This document shows positions 41,535 through 49,608 of a DNA stretch of 64,000 nt, in pieces. The first letter of the stretch is position 1. Every line of letters begins with the position of its first letter. The stretch is from contig JAKAHA010000001.1 in NCBI GenBank assembly GCA_021825445.1, positions 51,471 to 115,470 on the forward strand, given 5' to 3'. The notes under the pieces were generated by a model. The model saw only the letters and a program-made list of their open reading frames with translations, made no database searches and was not told the origin of the DNA. The position numbers and the translations under genes are program-made. This DNA is from a bacterium. GTDB taxonomy: Bacteria > Patescibacteriota > Microgenomatia > UBA1406 > GWC2-37-13.

Positions 41535-41987
41535 CTATTTAATTATTTTTACCAGTGCTAGAGAAGCAAGAAACAGAATAATGAAGCTACTTATAAACCA
41601 ACTTAAAAGAAGTTGAAAGGGTATATTAAAAATAATATAGGCAGGGAGAGTAAAAAAAATAAAAGAGGCTCCGATCATTAAATCGGCAAAAAATGTCACC
41701 CGATGCCAGAATTGTTTTGGTAAAAAATTTCTTATGTAATAATAGATAAGACCGATTGATAGTCCAATGGTAAAAGTGAAAGTAAATGACTTGATTGGTA
41801 TCATTGATTGGTTCCAGGCACCAAAATATTGAGGCATTAAATAGTACTTCATTGTTAGAACCGTCTCTATTTTATGAACGATTGATGCAAAAGCAAGGTA
41901 TATTAAGCTGTAAAGAAATAACTTTTTCCACTTCACTTCCTTAATCCATTTAATTGTACATTTTGGCCATTCAGGTGTGATTAGCAT
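41535..41987 (-). CDS. Four-helix membrane protein, unknown
   Basis: 150 aa with about four transmembrane helices (about 22-38, 67-86, 97-115, 122-148). No motif recognised. It shares its first base with the divergent 135-aa ORF track start at 41987, so the promoters of the two genes overlap. Confidence 0.6.
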   Translation of the reverse strand: MLITPEWPKCTIKWIKEVKWKKLFLYSLIYLAFASIVHKIETVLTMKYYLMPQYFGAWNQSMIPIKSFTFTFTIGLSIGLIYYYIRNFLPKQFWHRVTFFADLMIGASFIFFTLPAYIIFNIPFQLLLSWFISSFIILFLASLALVKIIK

Positions 41988-42046
41988 TGTTTATAAAAAG
42001 AATAACATATTTTGGTAAAATGCAAAAGAATGTTATTATTAACTTA

Positions 42047-42394
42047 ATGTTTAAAACATATAATACGAAGATTAAAAAGATACTGTCTGAAAAATCTTCT
42101 GAAACAAATTGGAAAAATGTCTTAGAACATCATCGGAGAATGATTGAAAGGATACAGCATGAAAGGATAATTCATCTTTTAGTGATGATATTTGTTGGAA
42201 TAGTAATGTCAACTTCCGCCTTCATTATTATAGTAACCAGAAAACCAGATCTTCTAATCATTTGTATTCCGCTTTTATTTTTGTTCATCGGATACATTTT
42301 TTATTACAGATTTTTGGAAAATACCACTCAAGATTGGTATTTGGTTGAGGATGAGATAAAAAAAATTGTTGGGGAGCAAGGATTCGGACCTTGA
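42047..42394 (+). CDS. Two-helix membrane protein whose end overlaps an antisense tRNA
   Basis: The ORF track starts at 41987. I prefer the ATG at 42047, after a TTTTGGTAAAAT promoter-like sequence, giving 115 aa. A charged helical N-terminus (NWKNVLEHHRRMIERIQHERI) is followed by two transmembrane helices. The last ~9 codons (GEQGFGP region) are the antisense of tRNA-Gln. Function unknown. The start is uncertain. Confidence 0.5.
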   Translation: MFKTYNTKIKKILSEKSSETNWKNVLEHHRRMIERIQHERIIHLLVMIFVGIVMSTSAFIIIVTRKPDLLIICIPLLFLFIGYIFYYRFLENTTQDWYLVEDEIKKIVGEQGFGP

Positions 42395-42441
42395 GTCGCG
42401 CTGCTCCAAAGGCAGGCGTGTTACCATTACACTACTCCCCA
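42369..42441 (-). tRNA. tRNA-Gln (UUG)
   Basis: The minus strand folds as a cloverleaf. Acceptor TGGGGAG/CTCCCCA with the U1-A72 pair typical of tRNA-Gln. D-arm GTGT-AATGGTA-ACAC. Anticodon loop CTTTGGA gives UUG. T-arm CAAGG-TCCGAAT-CCTTG. The first anticodon-stem pair (27-43) is C-C and the variable region is 6 nt, a slightly odd geometry. The T-loop is TCCGAAT rather than TTCGAAT, so U54/U55 is U/C. No CCA is encoded. Discriminator A. The 3' half overlaps the stop of the convergent membrane-protein ORF. Confidence 0.85.
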
Positions 42442-42490
42442 TATATAAAAGAACAACCATATTTTACCAAATAAGCACGGCTTTAGGTTT

Positions 42491-42499
42491 GCTATAATC
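42491..42499 (+). promoter_or_regulatory. Extended -10 promoter of the DUF2130 gene
   Basis: TTGCTATAAT: TGnTATAAT extended -10 with TATAAT at 42494-42499. The ATG at 42508 is 8 nt further, implying a near-leaderless mRNA. Confidence 0.6.
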
Positions 42500-42507
42500 T
42501 TACCTAT

Positions 42508-43599
42508 ATGAATGATAACAATCTTAAGATTAATTGTCCTCATTGCGGTGAGGAAATTTCGATTCAAGATGCTCTTAGTCACCAAGTCAAGAAAAATATT
42601 TCTGAGCAGGCTAAAGAACAAGCAAAAAAAGAAATGTCAATGGAGCTGAAATATTTGAAAGATGAGAATGAAAAAAAAGATCAAGAATTGGAACAAACAA
42701 AAAAAAATGAGTTAGAGCTCCGAAAAGAAAAAAATCAATTAGCCGAAGAAAAGAAAAATTTTGAATTAGAAAAACAACGTCAGATAGATGAAGAAAGAGA
42801 AAAAATACGTCAACAAACTGCCAAAGAAATTCTTGAACAACAACATTTCAAAATTGCGGAAAAAGATAAGCAAATTGATGGTATGAAAAAACAGATTGAA
42901 GAGTTAAGAATCAAATCAGAAAATAGTTCCCAGCAACTTCAAGGAGAAGTTCAAGAACTAGATTTAGAAATAGAATTAAAAAAACTTTTCCCAACCGATG
43001 TGATTGAAGAAATAAAAAAAGGAGAAAAAGGCGCCGATGTTCGTCAGATTGTTAAAACTCAAAAAGGCAATATTTGTGGAACAATATTATGGGAATCAAA
43101 ACGTACCAAAGCATGGAAAGATGACTTTGTTAGCAAATTAAAAGAGGATCTGCGTGCCGAAAATGCTAATATTCCAATCATTGTGACAACAGTGATGCCA
43201 AAAGAAAGTAATAGTGAGATATATAGTGTTTCCGGAGTTTGGGTTTGTACTTATTCTTTTGCGATGATTTTAGCTGAATTAGTAAGGCAACGATTGATTG
43301 AAGTTGCCAGAGAAAAATTTATTATAAAAAATCAAGGAACAAAAGCGGAAGATCTTTATTCATATATAATGGGTCATGAATTTCGTGGGCAAGTTGAAGC
43401 TTTGGTTGAAACTTATATGACAATGAGGAATGAATTAGATAGAGAACAAAGAGCTTTTGAAACTATTTGGAAACGAAGAGAAGCTCAAATAGAAAAGATG
43501 GTAAAAAGTACTGCAAGAATTGTTGGTTCGATTTCCGGAAAAGCCGGTTCAGAATTTCCTCAACTGAAAGGATTAGATTTATTGGATTCAGGCGAATAA
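42508..43599 (+). CDS. DUF2130 family protein
   Basis: 363 aa. N-terminal zinc-ribbon-like CPHCGEEIS (residue ~11), then a long coiled coil (about 30-145) and the DUF2130 domain: FPTDVIEEIKKGEKGADVRQIV, CGTILWESKRTKAWKDDFVSKL, VSGVWVCTYSFA, and RREAQIEKMVKST. The GAD...E-S-K pattern resembles a PD-(D/E)xK nuclease core, but activity is unproven. Followed 1 nt later by a small membrane protein. Confidence 0.85.
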   Translation: MNDNNLKINCPHCGEEISIQDALSHQVKKNISEQAKEQAKKEMSMELKYLKDENEKKDQELEQTKKNELELRKEKNQLAEEKKNFELEKQRQIDEEREKIRQQTAKEILEQQHFKIAEKDKQIDGMKKQIEELRIKSENSSQQLQGEVQELDLEIELKKLFPTDVIEEIKKGEKGADVRQIVKTQKGNICGTILWESKRTKAWKDDFVSKLKEDLRAENANIPIIVTTVMPKESNSEIYSVSGVWVCTYSFAMILAELVRQRLIEVAREKFIIKNQGTKAEDLYSYIMGHEFRGQVEALVETYMTMRNELDREQRAFETIWKRREAQIEKMVKSTARIVGSISGKAGSEFPQLKGLDLLDSGE

Positions 43600-43600
43600 T

Positions 43601-44125
43601 ATGGATGATTTCTTTTCCTTCATTTCAAAAGCGGTGATTATTATTCCTATTTTTGTTTTGGTTGTTTCATTGTTTTTTAAATTTAACCAGACAAAAACAT
43701 CCACGAATTTATCAAATAATTTATATGATGGTCAGTCACGCCTGACCCCTACGATAATGAAAACAAATTCAATTAAATTTAATCTAACAGGTCCAATCAT
43801 TTGTGATAATTTATTTATCCAAGATAAAAAAATTTTTCTAAAAAATAAAACAATAAATTATTTATTAAATGGTGACTGTCTCTATATTTGGGAAACAGGA
43901 AAGTTTATCGGAGAAAAGAAATGTGGTTTGACAAGCTACGTCAATATGGCGGAAAATTATTTAGGATTTTTAAATATCGATGATCTGATAAATAATAATT
44001 TGGTTAAGGATAAAATTAAAAACAAGGATATTGATTTAGAGAAGATTATTAAGAGTTGCAAAAGAGGGGAAATTAAGGATAAAAATATTTTTGAAATACC
44101 GAAAAAAATAGTTTTTAAGCCATAA
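43601..44125 (+). CDS. Membrane-anchored extracytoplasmic protein, unknown
   Basis: 174 aa. N-terminal transmembrane helix (about 7-26) and an extracytoplasmic domain containing four Cys (two in CDNL / GDCLY, later KKCGL and KSCKRG), which may form disulfides. It follows DUF2130 closely and ends 5 nt before the antisense 5S rRNA. No family recognised. Confidence 0.6.
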   Translation: MDDFFSFISKAVIIIPIFVLVVSLFFKFNQTKTSTNLSNNLYDGQSRLTPTIMKTNSIKFNLTGPIICDNLFIQDKKIFLKNKTINYLLNGDCLYIWETGKFIGEKKCGLTSYVNMAENYLGFLNIDDLINNNLVKDKIKNKDIDLEKIIKSCKRGEIKDKNIFEIPKKIVFKP

Positions 44126-44130
44126 AAAAT

Positions 44131-44250
44131 GTCCCGGCTACGACCTACTTTCCCTTCATCTTTCGATGTGAGTATCATCGGCGCTGACTCGTTTCACGAC
44201 CTTGTTCGGGATGGAAAAGGGTGGGACCAAGTCGCTCAAGTAACCAGGAC
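44131..44250 (-). rRNA. rrf: 5S ribosomal RNA, isolated gene
   Basis: On the minus strand the 120 nt begin GTCCTGGTTACTTGAGCG and end GTAGCCGGGAC. The two ends pair as helix I. The universal core CCCGAACAAGGTCGTGAAACG, the GATGATACT segment and GGGAAAGTAGGTCG are diagnostic of bacterial 5S rRNA. No 16S or 23S is adjacent. A T-run (TTTTTTAT) directly after helix I serves as terminator. Confidence 0.95.
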
Positions 44251-44257
44251 GGTTTAT

Positions 44258-44286
44258 AGTATATAATATAAGTGAATGGAAAACAA
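44258..44286 (-). promoter_or_regulatory. Dedicated promoter of the 5S rRNA gene
   Basis: On the minus strand TTGTTT (44281-44286), 17-nt spacer, TATACT (44258-44263), then 7 nt to the first base of 5S. The spacing is ideal, so the 5S gene appears to be its own transcription unit. It overlaps the divergent promoter of the PH-domain gene. Confidence 0.65.
44262..44267 (+). promoter_or_regulatory. -10 box of the PH-domain membrane protein gene
   Basis: TATAAT, ending 8 nt before the ATG at 44276. It physically overlaps the -10 of the divergent 5S promoter, so the two may compete for RNA polymerase. Confidence 0.5.
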
Positions 44287-44827
44287 TATTAAAAAAAGCT
44301 CGACCTTCTATTCGTACTGCGTTAATCCACAGACCAAGTTTGATACTCAGGAAGATGGGGAAAAGGTTTATTTATTACTTCGAAGTCATCCTTTTACACA
44401 AATTGGATGGATAATGAGCTCAATCTTGTTTTTTATAATACTTTTTATTTCAAATTTTTTTCTTCAGAATTTTTTTAATCCCGGACAAATATTTATCATT
44501 AACTTATTTTTTATAGTTATTATTTTCAGTTATATTTGGTTTAACATCTTAAATTGGTATTTTAATGTTGGAATTATTACAAGTAAACGTGTAATTGATA
44601 TTGATTTTTATGCAGTTTTATATAAAGAAATTACCAATGCTCAGCTTGGGAGAATAGAGGATACTACAGTAAAAAGTGGCGGGTATATAGAATCATTCTT
44701 TGATTATGGATCAATTTTTGTTCAGACGGCAGGGACTGAGGCAAATGTTGAATTTATCGATGTCCCTCATCCGTCGGACGCTGTCCAAATAATTAATAAA
44801 TTATTAAGTAAAAAACATGGATTTTAA
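44276..44827 (+). CDS. PH-like (bPH2/YdbT-type) membrane protein
   Basis: 183 aa. A soluble N-terminus with EDGEKVYLLLRSHPF leads into two adjacent transmembrane helices (about 43-62 and 72-95). A bacterial PH-like domain follows (WYFNVGIITSKRVIDIDFYAVLYKEITNAQLGRIEDTTVKSGG...FDYGSIFVQTAG). The TSKR-x-I..LG-x-I-D/E pattern is typical of YdbS/bPH2 proteins. The role in CPR cells is unknown. It overlaps the next gene by 11 nt. Confidence 0.8.
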   Translation: MENNIKKSSTFYSYCVNPQTKFDTQEDGEKVYLLLRSHPFTQIGWIMSSILFFIILFISNFFLQNFFNPGQIFIINLFFIVIIFSYIWFNILNWYFNVGIITSKRVIDIDFYAVLYKEITNAQLGRIEDTTVKSGGYIESFFDYGSIFVQTAGTEANVEFIDVPHPSDAVQIINKLLSKKHGF

Positions 44828-45029
44828 AGATATTATTTTCAAAGTCATCATTTTACTTGCTTCTGTTTTTTATTATCTTTATGCCTTGGTGATTTCTAAG
44901 CAAGTAAAAATAATGAATAAAACCCTTGAGGACGAGCATAATAAATTTATTCTTTTTGTAACTTCATTGCAAGTGACCGCCTCGTTGATTATATTGATAA
45001 TAGTATTGTTGAGTATATTTTTTTTATAA
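44817..45029 (+). CDS. Small two-helix membrane protein, unknown
   Basis: 70 aa. Two transmembrane helices (about 8-26 and 45-69) joined by a polar loop (SKQVKIMNKTLEDEHNK). It overlaps the PH-like gene by 11 nt and is probably co-translated. Similar two-helix proteins are common in CPR genomes (general impression, not a database result). Confidence 0.6.
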   Translation: MDFKDIIFKVIILLASVFYYLYALVISKQVKIMNKTLEDEHNKFILFVTSLQVTASLIILIIVLLSIFFL

Positions 45030-45048
45030 GTCTAAATTTATAATAAAT

Positions 45049-45113
45049 GTCATTCCCGCGGAGGCGGGAATCCAGACTAAGATTTCCTGGATCCCCGTTT
45101 TCACGGGGATGAC
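45049..45113. repeat. GTCATTCCC...GGGGATGAC inverted-repeat element
   Basis: 65-bp full copy with hairpins TTCCCGCggagGCGGGAA and CCCCGTtttcACGGGG, in the reverse arrangement to 4261. Its right end abuts the start of the next gene, so the ORF-track start (45109) lies inside the repeat. Confidence 0.85.
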
Positions 45114-45123
45114 AAGTAATAAT

Positions 45124-46791
45124 ATGTTTAAACAAGATCTTGGTTTTTATCTAGGTCATGAAAAACAGAACGGTTTTTCTGGCTTTGTTGATGAAAATAA
45201 TTTATTTTTGACAATTGAAATTGAAGAGGGGATTGATCCCGATCGTGGTCGAGAAATAACATTTTATATTAGAGAAAAAATCAGAGTCATCGTGATTGAA
45301 AATCTGCATCAATTTGATTTGTTTATTTCCAACATTATCAAAGAAAAAAATCTTCCTTCAGGGTCTTCACTTTCTATCGGTTACTTAAAAGGAAATATTT
45401 TTTATTTAAAAACAGTCAATCATGGAAAAATCTATATACGTCGCGATGATAAGCTAGCTCTTCTTGTTGAGGGAGACAAAACTGCATCAGGATTTATAAA
45501 AGAAGAAGATGTATTCGTCTTTACTTTCAGCAAATTTATGAATTTGCTTGGAGGGGAATCTGGTCTTAGTGATAAATTTGACCACCGACCAATCTCGGAA
45601 ATCATTGATGAAATCACTCCAGAATTATTAACTAAGGATGATCGGGGAACAGCCGCTTTATTTTTGAAATTAAAAAGTATTGATGAAAATCAAAAACCTG
45701 CCTCTAGTTTTTTTGAATTACCAAGAAAACCACAACAAAGAACTTTAACATTTATTACGGTTTTTATCTTAACATTGATTCTTTTTTGGAGTGTAGGTCT
45801 TGGGTATTATCGAAGATCTAAAGAAATTAATCAGAAAAAAATCAATTTAACAAAAGAATTAATTACTCAAAAATTAAGTCAGGCTGCGGAGGTATCTTTC
45901 TTAAATATGTCAAGTGCCTTGAGTTTGATTGCAGATAGTAAGGCGGAAGTGAAAAAATTAGTGGGATTAGATGATCAAGTAAAAGAATTAGAAAAGATGA
46001 TCAACGATAGTGAAAATAAGATTTTAAAAAAAGAAGAGAAAAAATATACGGAATTTTTTGATTTGACGGTCGACGACAAAAATGCAAAAGGTGAAAAACT
46101 TTATCTTGATGATGGTCGTTTACTAGTTAGTGATAGGAGTAGAGGAATATTATATGATCTTTCGCTTGATAAAAAATCTCTAGATAAAGATCAGTCGAGT
46201 GAAGTAAAAAAATCAGCTTTGATTTCTTTATTTGAAGATAAAAAATATTTTTATGTTGAAGGTGTGGGCATTTATCAAATAGTTGATGGAAAAACTAAGA
46301 AGATTATTAATGATGATAAAGAGTGGGGAAAAATCATTGATATGGTAGTTTTTAACGGTAATATTTATCTGCTCGATCAAGGCAAAAACGATATTTATAA
46401 ATATGTTAAAACGGAAGATGGGTTTGGAGGAGGGAAATCATATTTTGAGGCTGGGCAGACAATTAATTTATCATCGATTAACTCATTTACGATTGATGGT
46501 TCAGTCTATCTGGCAGGTGACTCGGTTATGTTTAAATATACGTCAGGTCTTCGAGACGGATTTAAGACTAATTTGCCAGATGAAAATATAAATACAACCA
46601 AAATTTTTACCAGTCGTGATTTGGAGAAAGTTTACGTCTGGGATAAAAGTCGAGGGACTATTTACATCATGGGCAAAAACGGTGATTACCTCGAGCAAGT
46701 AAATTCGAAAATACTTTCAACAGGAGCAGATATTGTGGTTTATAAAGATTCTATTTATATTCTTCAAGGAAGTAAAATTTATAAAATTTGA
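45124..46791 (+). CDS. Membrane protein with PP2C-like N-terminus and beta-propeller-like C-terminus
   Basis: 555 aa from ATG 45124. The N-terminal ~200 residues resemble a degenerate PPM/PP2C-like domain (FSGFVDENNLFLTIEIEEG, EDVFVFTFSKFMNLLG, DDRGTAALFLKL), lacking most catalytic Asp. A single transmembrane helix (about 212-230) follows, then a coiled coil and repeated strands of the form 'Y-x-x-D-x-G..V-x-D' (LYLDDGRLLVSDRSRG, IYLLDQGKNDIYKY, VYVWDKSRGTIYIM), suggesting an extracytoplasmic beta-propeller. Function unknown. Confidence 0.65.
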   Translation: MFKQDLGFYLGHEKQNGFSGFVDENNLFLTIEIEEGIDPDRGREITFYIREKIRVIVIENLHQFDLFISNIIKEKNLPSGSSLSIGYLKGNIFYLKTVNHGKIYIRRDDKLALLVEGDKTASGFIKEEDVFVFTFSKFMNLLGGESGLSDKFDHRPISEIIDEITPELLTKDDRGTAALFLKLKSIDENQKPASSFFELPRKPQQRTLTFITVFILTLILFWSVGLGYYRRSKEINQKKINLTKELITQKLSQAAEVSFLNMSSALSLIADSKAEVKKLVGLDDQVKELEKMINDSENKILKKEEKKYTEFFDLTVDDKNAKGEKLYLDDGRLLVSDRSRGILYDLSLDKKSLDKDQSSEVKKSALISLFEDKKYFYVEGVGIYQIVDGKTKKIINDDKEWGKIIDMVVFNGNIYLLDQGKNDIYKYVKTEDGFGGGKSYFEAGQTINLSSINSFTIDGSVYLAGDSVMFKYTSGLRDGFKTNLPDENINTTKIFTSRDLEKVYVWDKSRGTIYIMGKNGDYLEQVNSKILSTGADIVVYKDSIYILQGSKIYKI

Positions 46792-46834
46792 CATTTGTTC
46801 CCCCCCCATATAAACTGAAGATTATTAGTAGTTA

Positions 46835-46840
46835 TATACT
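46835..46840 (+). promoter_or_regulatory. -10 box before the Cys-rich secreted protein gene
   Basis: TATACT, 9 nt before the ATG at 46850. A C-run (46800-46807) lies upstream. The -35 is weak. Confidence 0.45.
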
Positions 46841-46849
46841 TATCTTACT

Positions 46850-48151
46850 ATGAAGAACGACAAAATCTGTTTCTCAAAGACCTTCGTCACATTGGTACTT
46901 CTAATCGCGGTTGTAGTTGGCGGATTTTTGTTGATGAATAAATTCAACATAACAAAAATTAGCAGCAAGCCAAAGGCAGATGTTAGGTGTACTATACCGT
47001 CTGGGGGAGTATTAAATAGAACAAAATTTTCTTGTGATATTTATGGAGGTAGTAGTTCATTATTTTATTTTAAGAATCCAGAAAATGGAAGATATTATGC
47101 TGATGATGAGTGTAAAAAATGGCTGGTAGACGGTGTAAAAAACTTTTGTCAAAATTTATCTACAAATTCGAATAGAAACTGTGTCTGGAAAGTATGTGAA
47201 AGTCCCATCGCAGGTTCTAAAACAGTAAAGAGCTACTATACAGATGCAATTAATTACTATCTAAATAGTTCATGTCAAGGTAAAGTTGGAGCACTATATA
47301 ACGGTAGTAATTTTGCACCGAGTAAAAGTAAAAACGCAATTGAAACCTCTTATTGTCAAAAACCATATTCTGATTTAATTCCTCTTCAATTTAGTTGTTC
47401 CACCGTACCTGGTCAGTCGACAAATAATCAGGTATTTTATTACCAAAATGGTCAGTATTATAAAGATGCAAATAAATCAGTGAATGTCACAAAATGGGGT
47501 GTTGGAAATTTTTGTAAGTTGGCTAATGGCGGTACAGTTGCACAAAAAAACTCAATAGTTTCAACTACGTGTTTTGATTTAAAATTAAAACCAAGTGGAT
47601 CAAATAGTAATATTAATAAGGGGATGTTTACTAAAGCACAAGATTTAGTCAATTATCAAAATTCGTTAGATGTTCCTTACTACTACGACTCAGCACTTTC
47701 GGCAAAAATAGATAATATAAAGGGTTATTGCACGTATCCTGGATCAGCAGCACAATATAAAGCCAGTAGAATAATATCATATGATTGTAGTAAAAGTGTG
47801 TCAAAATCAATACCGGGTGCGTATTTTTATATGAAAGATAATAAATTGACTGACAAAGATGGACATGCACTTTCTCCAAGAATAACAACTAGCAATGTTT
47901 GTACGGGTAACCTAGTACAAAATGTCGGGTGTTATGATTTTTGGTCAACTTACCCGGACAAAACTATAAAAAACAAGTTTGATTGTACCAATCTTACTTC
48001 TGCCTCATTTGATTTGGGTTTTGACTATGCTAGTAATAAGTATTATTATAAATATCGAGCAGGAAATAAATATAAAGTGAGTGCAGAAGAAATCATGAAG
48101 CCATGGAACTCATCAGGGAACTTATATTGTAGTTGTGAAGCCAATTATTAA
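46850..48151 (+). CDS. Secreted Cys-rich protein with alternating repeat modules
   Basis: 433 aa. N-terminal anchor/signal (TFVTLVLLIAVVVGGFLLM, about 11-29). The exported part contains ~18 Cys arranged in repeated ~90-residue units. One module type reads FSC/DC...F/Y-YY..G-x-YY...W...N-F-C (starts near 56, 183, 305, 375). A second reads C...Y/F-T-x-A-x-x-Y/L-V-NY...S-YC. Cys are paired per module, suggesting disulfides. No known family. Possibly a surface or adhesion protein (inference). It ends at a strong terminator. Confidence 0.7.
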   Translation: MKNDKICFSKTFVTLVLLIAVVVGGFLLMNKFNITKISSKPKADVRCTIPSGGVLNRTKFSCDIYGGSSSLFYFKNPENGRYYADDECKKWLVDGVKNFCQNLSTNSNRNCVWKVCESPIAGSKTVKSYYTDAINYYLNSSCQGKVGALYNGSNFAPSKSKNAIETSYCQKPYSDLIPLQFSCSTVPGQSTNNQVFYYQNGQYYKDANKSVNVTKWGVGNFCKLANGGTVAQKNSIVSTTCFDLKLKPSGSNSNINKGMFTKAQDLVNYQNSLDVPYYYDSALSAKIDNIKGYCTYPGSAAQYKASRIISYDCSKSVSKSIPGAYFYMKDNKLTDKDGHALSPRITTSNVCTGNLVQNVGCYDFWSTYPDKTIKNKFDCTNLTSASFDLGFDYASNKYYYKYRAGNKYKVSAEEIMKPWNSSGNLYCSCEANY

Positions 48152-48169
48152 TTGGTTTGGTATTAAAAT

Positions 48170-48197
48170 ACCCCGCCGGAGTGCGGGGTGTTTTTTT
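48170..48197 (+). terminator. Rho-independent terminator after the Cys-rich gene
   Basis: ACCCCGC-cggagt-GCGGGGT stem (7 bp) followed by G and TTTTTTT. Its right arm plus T-run (TGCGGGGTGTTTTTTTGG) is repeated exactly at 49542-49559 on the far side of the DUF4143 gene. Confidence 0.9.
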
Positions 48198-48238
48198 GGT
48201 TATAATATTAAAATATATAAACTCGATAATATCATCAC

Positions 48239-48266
48239 TTGACATTTAAAAAAATCGAGTTAAAAT
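48239..48266 (+). promoter_or_regulatory. Promoter of the DUF4143 ATPase gene
   Basis: TTGACA (48239-48244), 16-nt spacer, TAAAAT (48261-48266). The preferred ATG is 48275, 8 nt after the -10. The ORF-track TTG start coincides with the -35 and is rejected. Confidence 0.6.
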
Positions 48267-48274
48267 GGAAGTAT

Positions 48275-49531
48275 ATGATAAAAAGAGAGCTTTTTGACAA
48301 GATTCTTCCTTATTTAAATGAAAAAGAAATTATTTTAATTGCAGGACCAAGACAGGCGGGGAAGACAACTTTGTTAAAAATGATAAAGGAATATCTTGAA
48401 AAAAAAGGAGAAAAAACTGTTTTCTTCAATTTAGATATCGAACAAGATCGTCAGTTCTTCGTTTCTCAGGAGAGTTTGATCACTCAAATTAAGTTGCGAT
48501 TAGGAAACAACCCAGGGTTTGTTTTTATTGACGAAATCCAAAGAAAAGAAAATGCAGGTTTATTTTTAAAAGGTATGTATGATGTGGGACTTCCATTTAA
48601 ACTTATCGTTTCGGGCTCAGGAAGTTTAGAATTAAAGGAAAAAATTCATGAATCATTGACTGGTAGAAAATTAATTTTTGATTTAAATACAATATCACTA
48701 AGAGAATTTGTTAATTACAAAACAAATTATTTATATATTAATAATTTAATTGAGTTTTTTCAATTTGATAAGATCAAAAGTAATTCACTGTTACAAGAAT
48801 ATCTGAATTTTGGTGGCTATCCAAGGGTAATTCTTGCTGAAGAAATTGAAAAAAAAAGACTAATAATTAACGAAATTTTTCAAAGTTATCTAGAAAAAGA
48901 CATCTCTTATTTTCTAGGTCTAAAAAAAACCGATGAATTTATTAATTTAGTAAAAATTATTTCGTCTCAAATCGGACAGCTCGTAAACTTAAGAGAGCTA
49001 TCTTCTGTATTGGGTTTATCTACAAAAACAATCAAACTTTATCTTTGGTATTTAGAAAAAACTTTTATCCTGAAAAAGGTAACGCCATTTTATTCAAATA
49101 TAAGAAAAGAAATTACAAAGATGCCAATATATTATTTTATGGATTTAGGATTGAGGAATTTTTCCATTAATCAATTTGAAAATCTTAATAAAATTTCTCA
49201 AACTGGTTTCTTGTTTCAAAATTTTATTGCACGTTTAATAAATGATCAATTAAGTCTTTCTTCAAACTCTTTTCATTTCTGGAGGACACAAGATAAATCA
49301 GAAGTAGATTTTGTTATAAAAATAGGTCAGAAGATAATTCCACTTGAAGTTAAATTTAAACAGTTGGAAAAATCAGAGGTTCCTCGTCCCTTAATAAGTT
49401 TCATTGATAAATATAAACCTGAGAGAGCTTATTTAATCAATATGAATTTAGAAAAAGAAATCTTTATTAATAAAACAAAATTAACCTTCATTCCCTATTG
49501 GAGACTAATAGTTGATTTAATAATAAAATAA
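48275..49531 (+). CDS. AAA ATPase with DUF4143 C-terminal domain
   Basis: 418 aa. Walker A AGPRQAGKTT (residue ~24), Walker B FVFIDEIQ, sensor IVSGSGSLEL, then a winged-helix stretch (LRELSSVLGLSTKTIKLYLWYLEKTFIL). The C-terminal PD-(D/E)xK-like segment is FWRTQDKSEVDFVIKIGQKIIPLEVKF (Asp and E-x-K). Such ATPases are widespread in accessory regions of archaea and CPR with unknown function. Flanked by an 18-bp direct repeat derived from a terminator, it looks like a horizontally moved cassette. Confidence 0.88.
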   Translation: MIKRELFDKILPYLNEKEIILIAGPRQAGKTTLLKMIKEYLEKKGEKTVFFNLDIEQDRQFFVSQESLITQIKLRLGNNPGFVFIDEIQRKENAGLFLKGMYDVGLPFKLIVSGSGSLELKEKIHESLTGRKLIFDLNTISLREFVNYKTNYLYINNLIEFFQFDKIKSNSLLQEYLNFGGYPRVILAEEIEKKRLIINEIFQSYLEKDISYFLGLKKTDEFINLVKIISSQIGQLVNLRELSSVLGLSTKTIKLYLWYLEKTFILKKVTPFYSNIRKEITKMPIYYFMDLGLRNFSINQFENLNKISQTGFLFQNFIARLINDQLSLSSNSFHFWRTQDKSEVDFVIKIGQKIIPLEVKFKQLEKSEVPRPLISFIDKYKPERAYLINMNLEKEIFINKTKLTFIPYWRLIVDLIIK

Positions 49532-49541
49532 TTTGCAGACA

Positions 49542-49559
49542 TGCGGGGTGTTTTTTTGG
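49542..49559 (+). repeat. Direct repeat of terminator right arm
   Basis: TGCGGGGTGTTTTTTTGG is an exact copy of 48182-48199 but lacks the matching left arm, so it is not a functional hairpin. The two copies flank the DUF4143 gene. Confidence 0.8.
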
Positions 49560-49570
49560 CAAAATAACTG

Positions 49571-49604
49571 TTGACTTTTGCTGACTAATGCTACATAATA
49601 GGAG
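49571..49604 (+). promoter_or_regulatory. Promoter and Shine-Dalgarno of the toxin-antitoxin unit
   Basis: TTGACT (49571-49576), 17-nt spacer, CATAAT (49594-49599), then AGGAG (49600-49604) 4 nt before the ATG at 49609. The Shine-Dalgarno directly abuts the -10, so a transcript could retain little or none of it. Confidence 0.5.
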
Positions 49605-49608
49605 CTAT

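Noticed and set aside
48239-48274. N-terminal 12 residues of the DUF4143 ORF-track entry
   Set aside because: The TTG start coincides with the -35 box and the region contains the -10. The ATG at 48275 fits the near-leaderless pattern.
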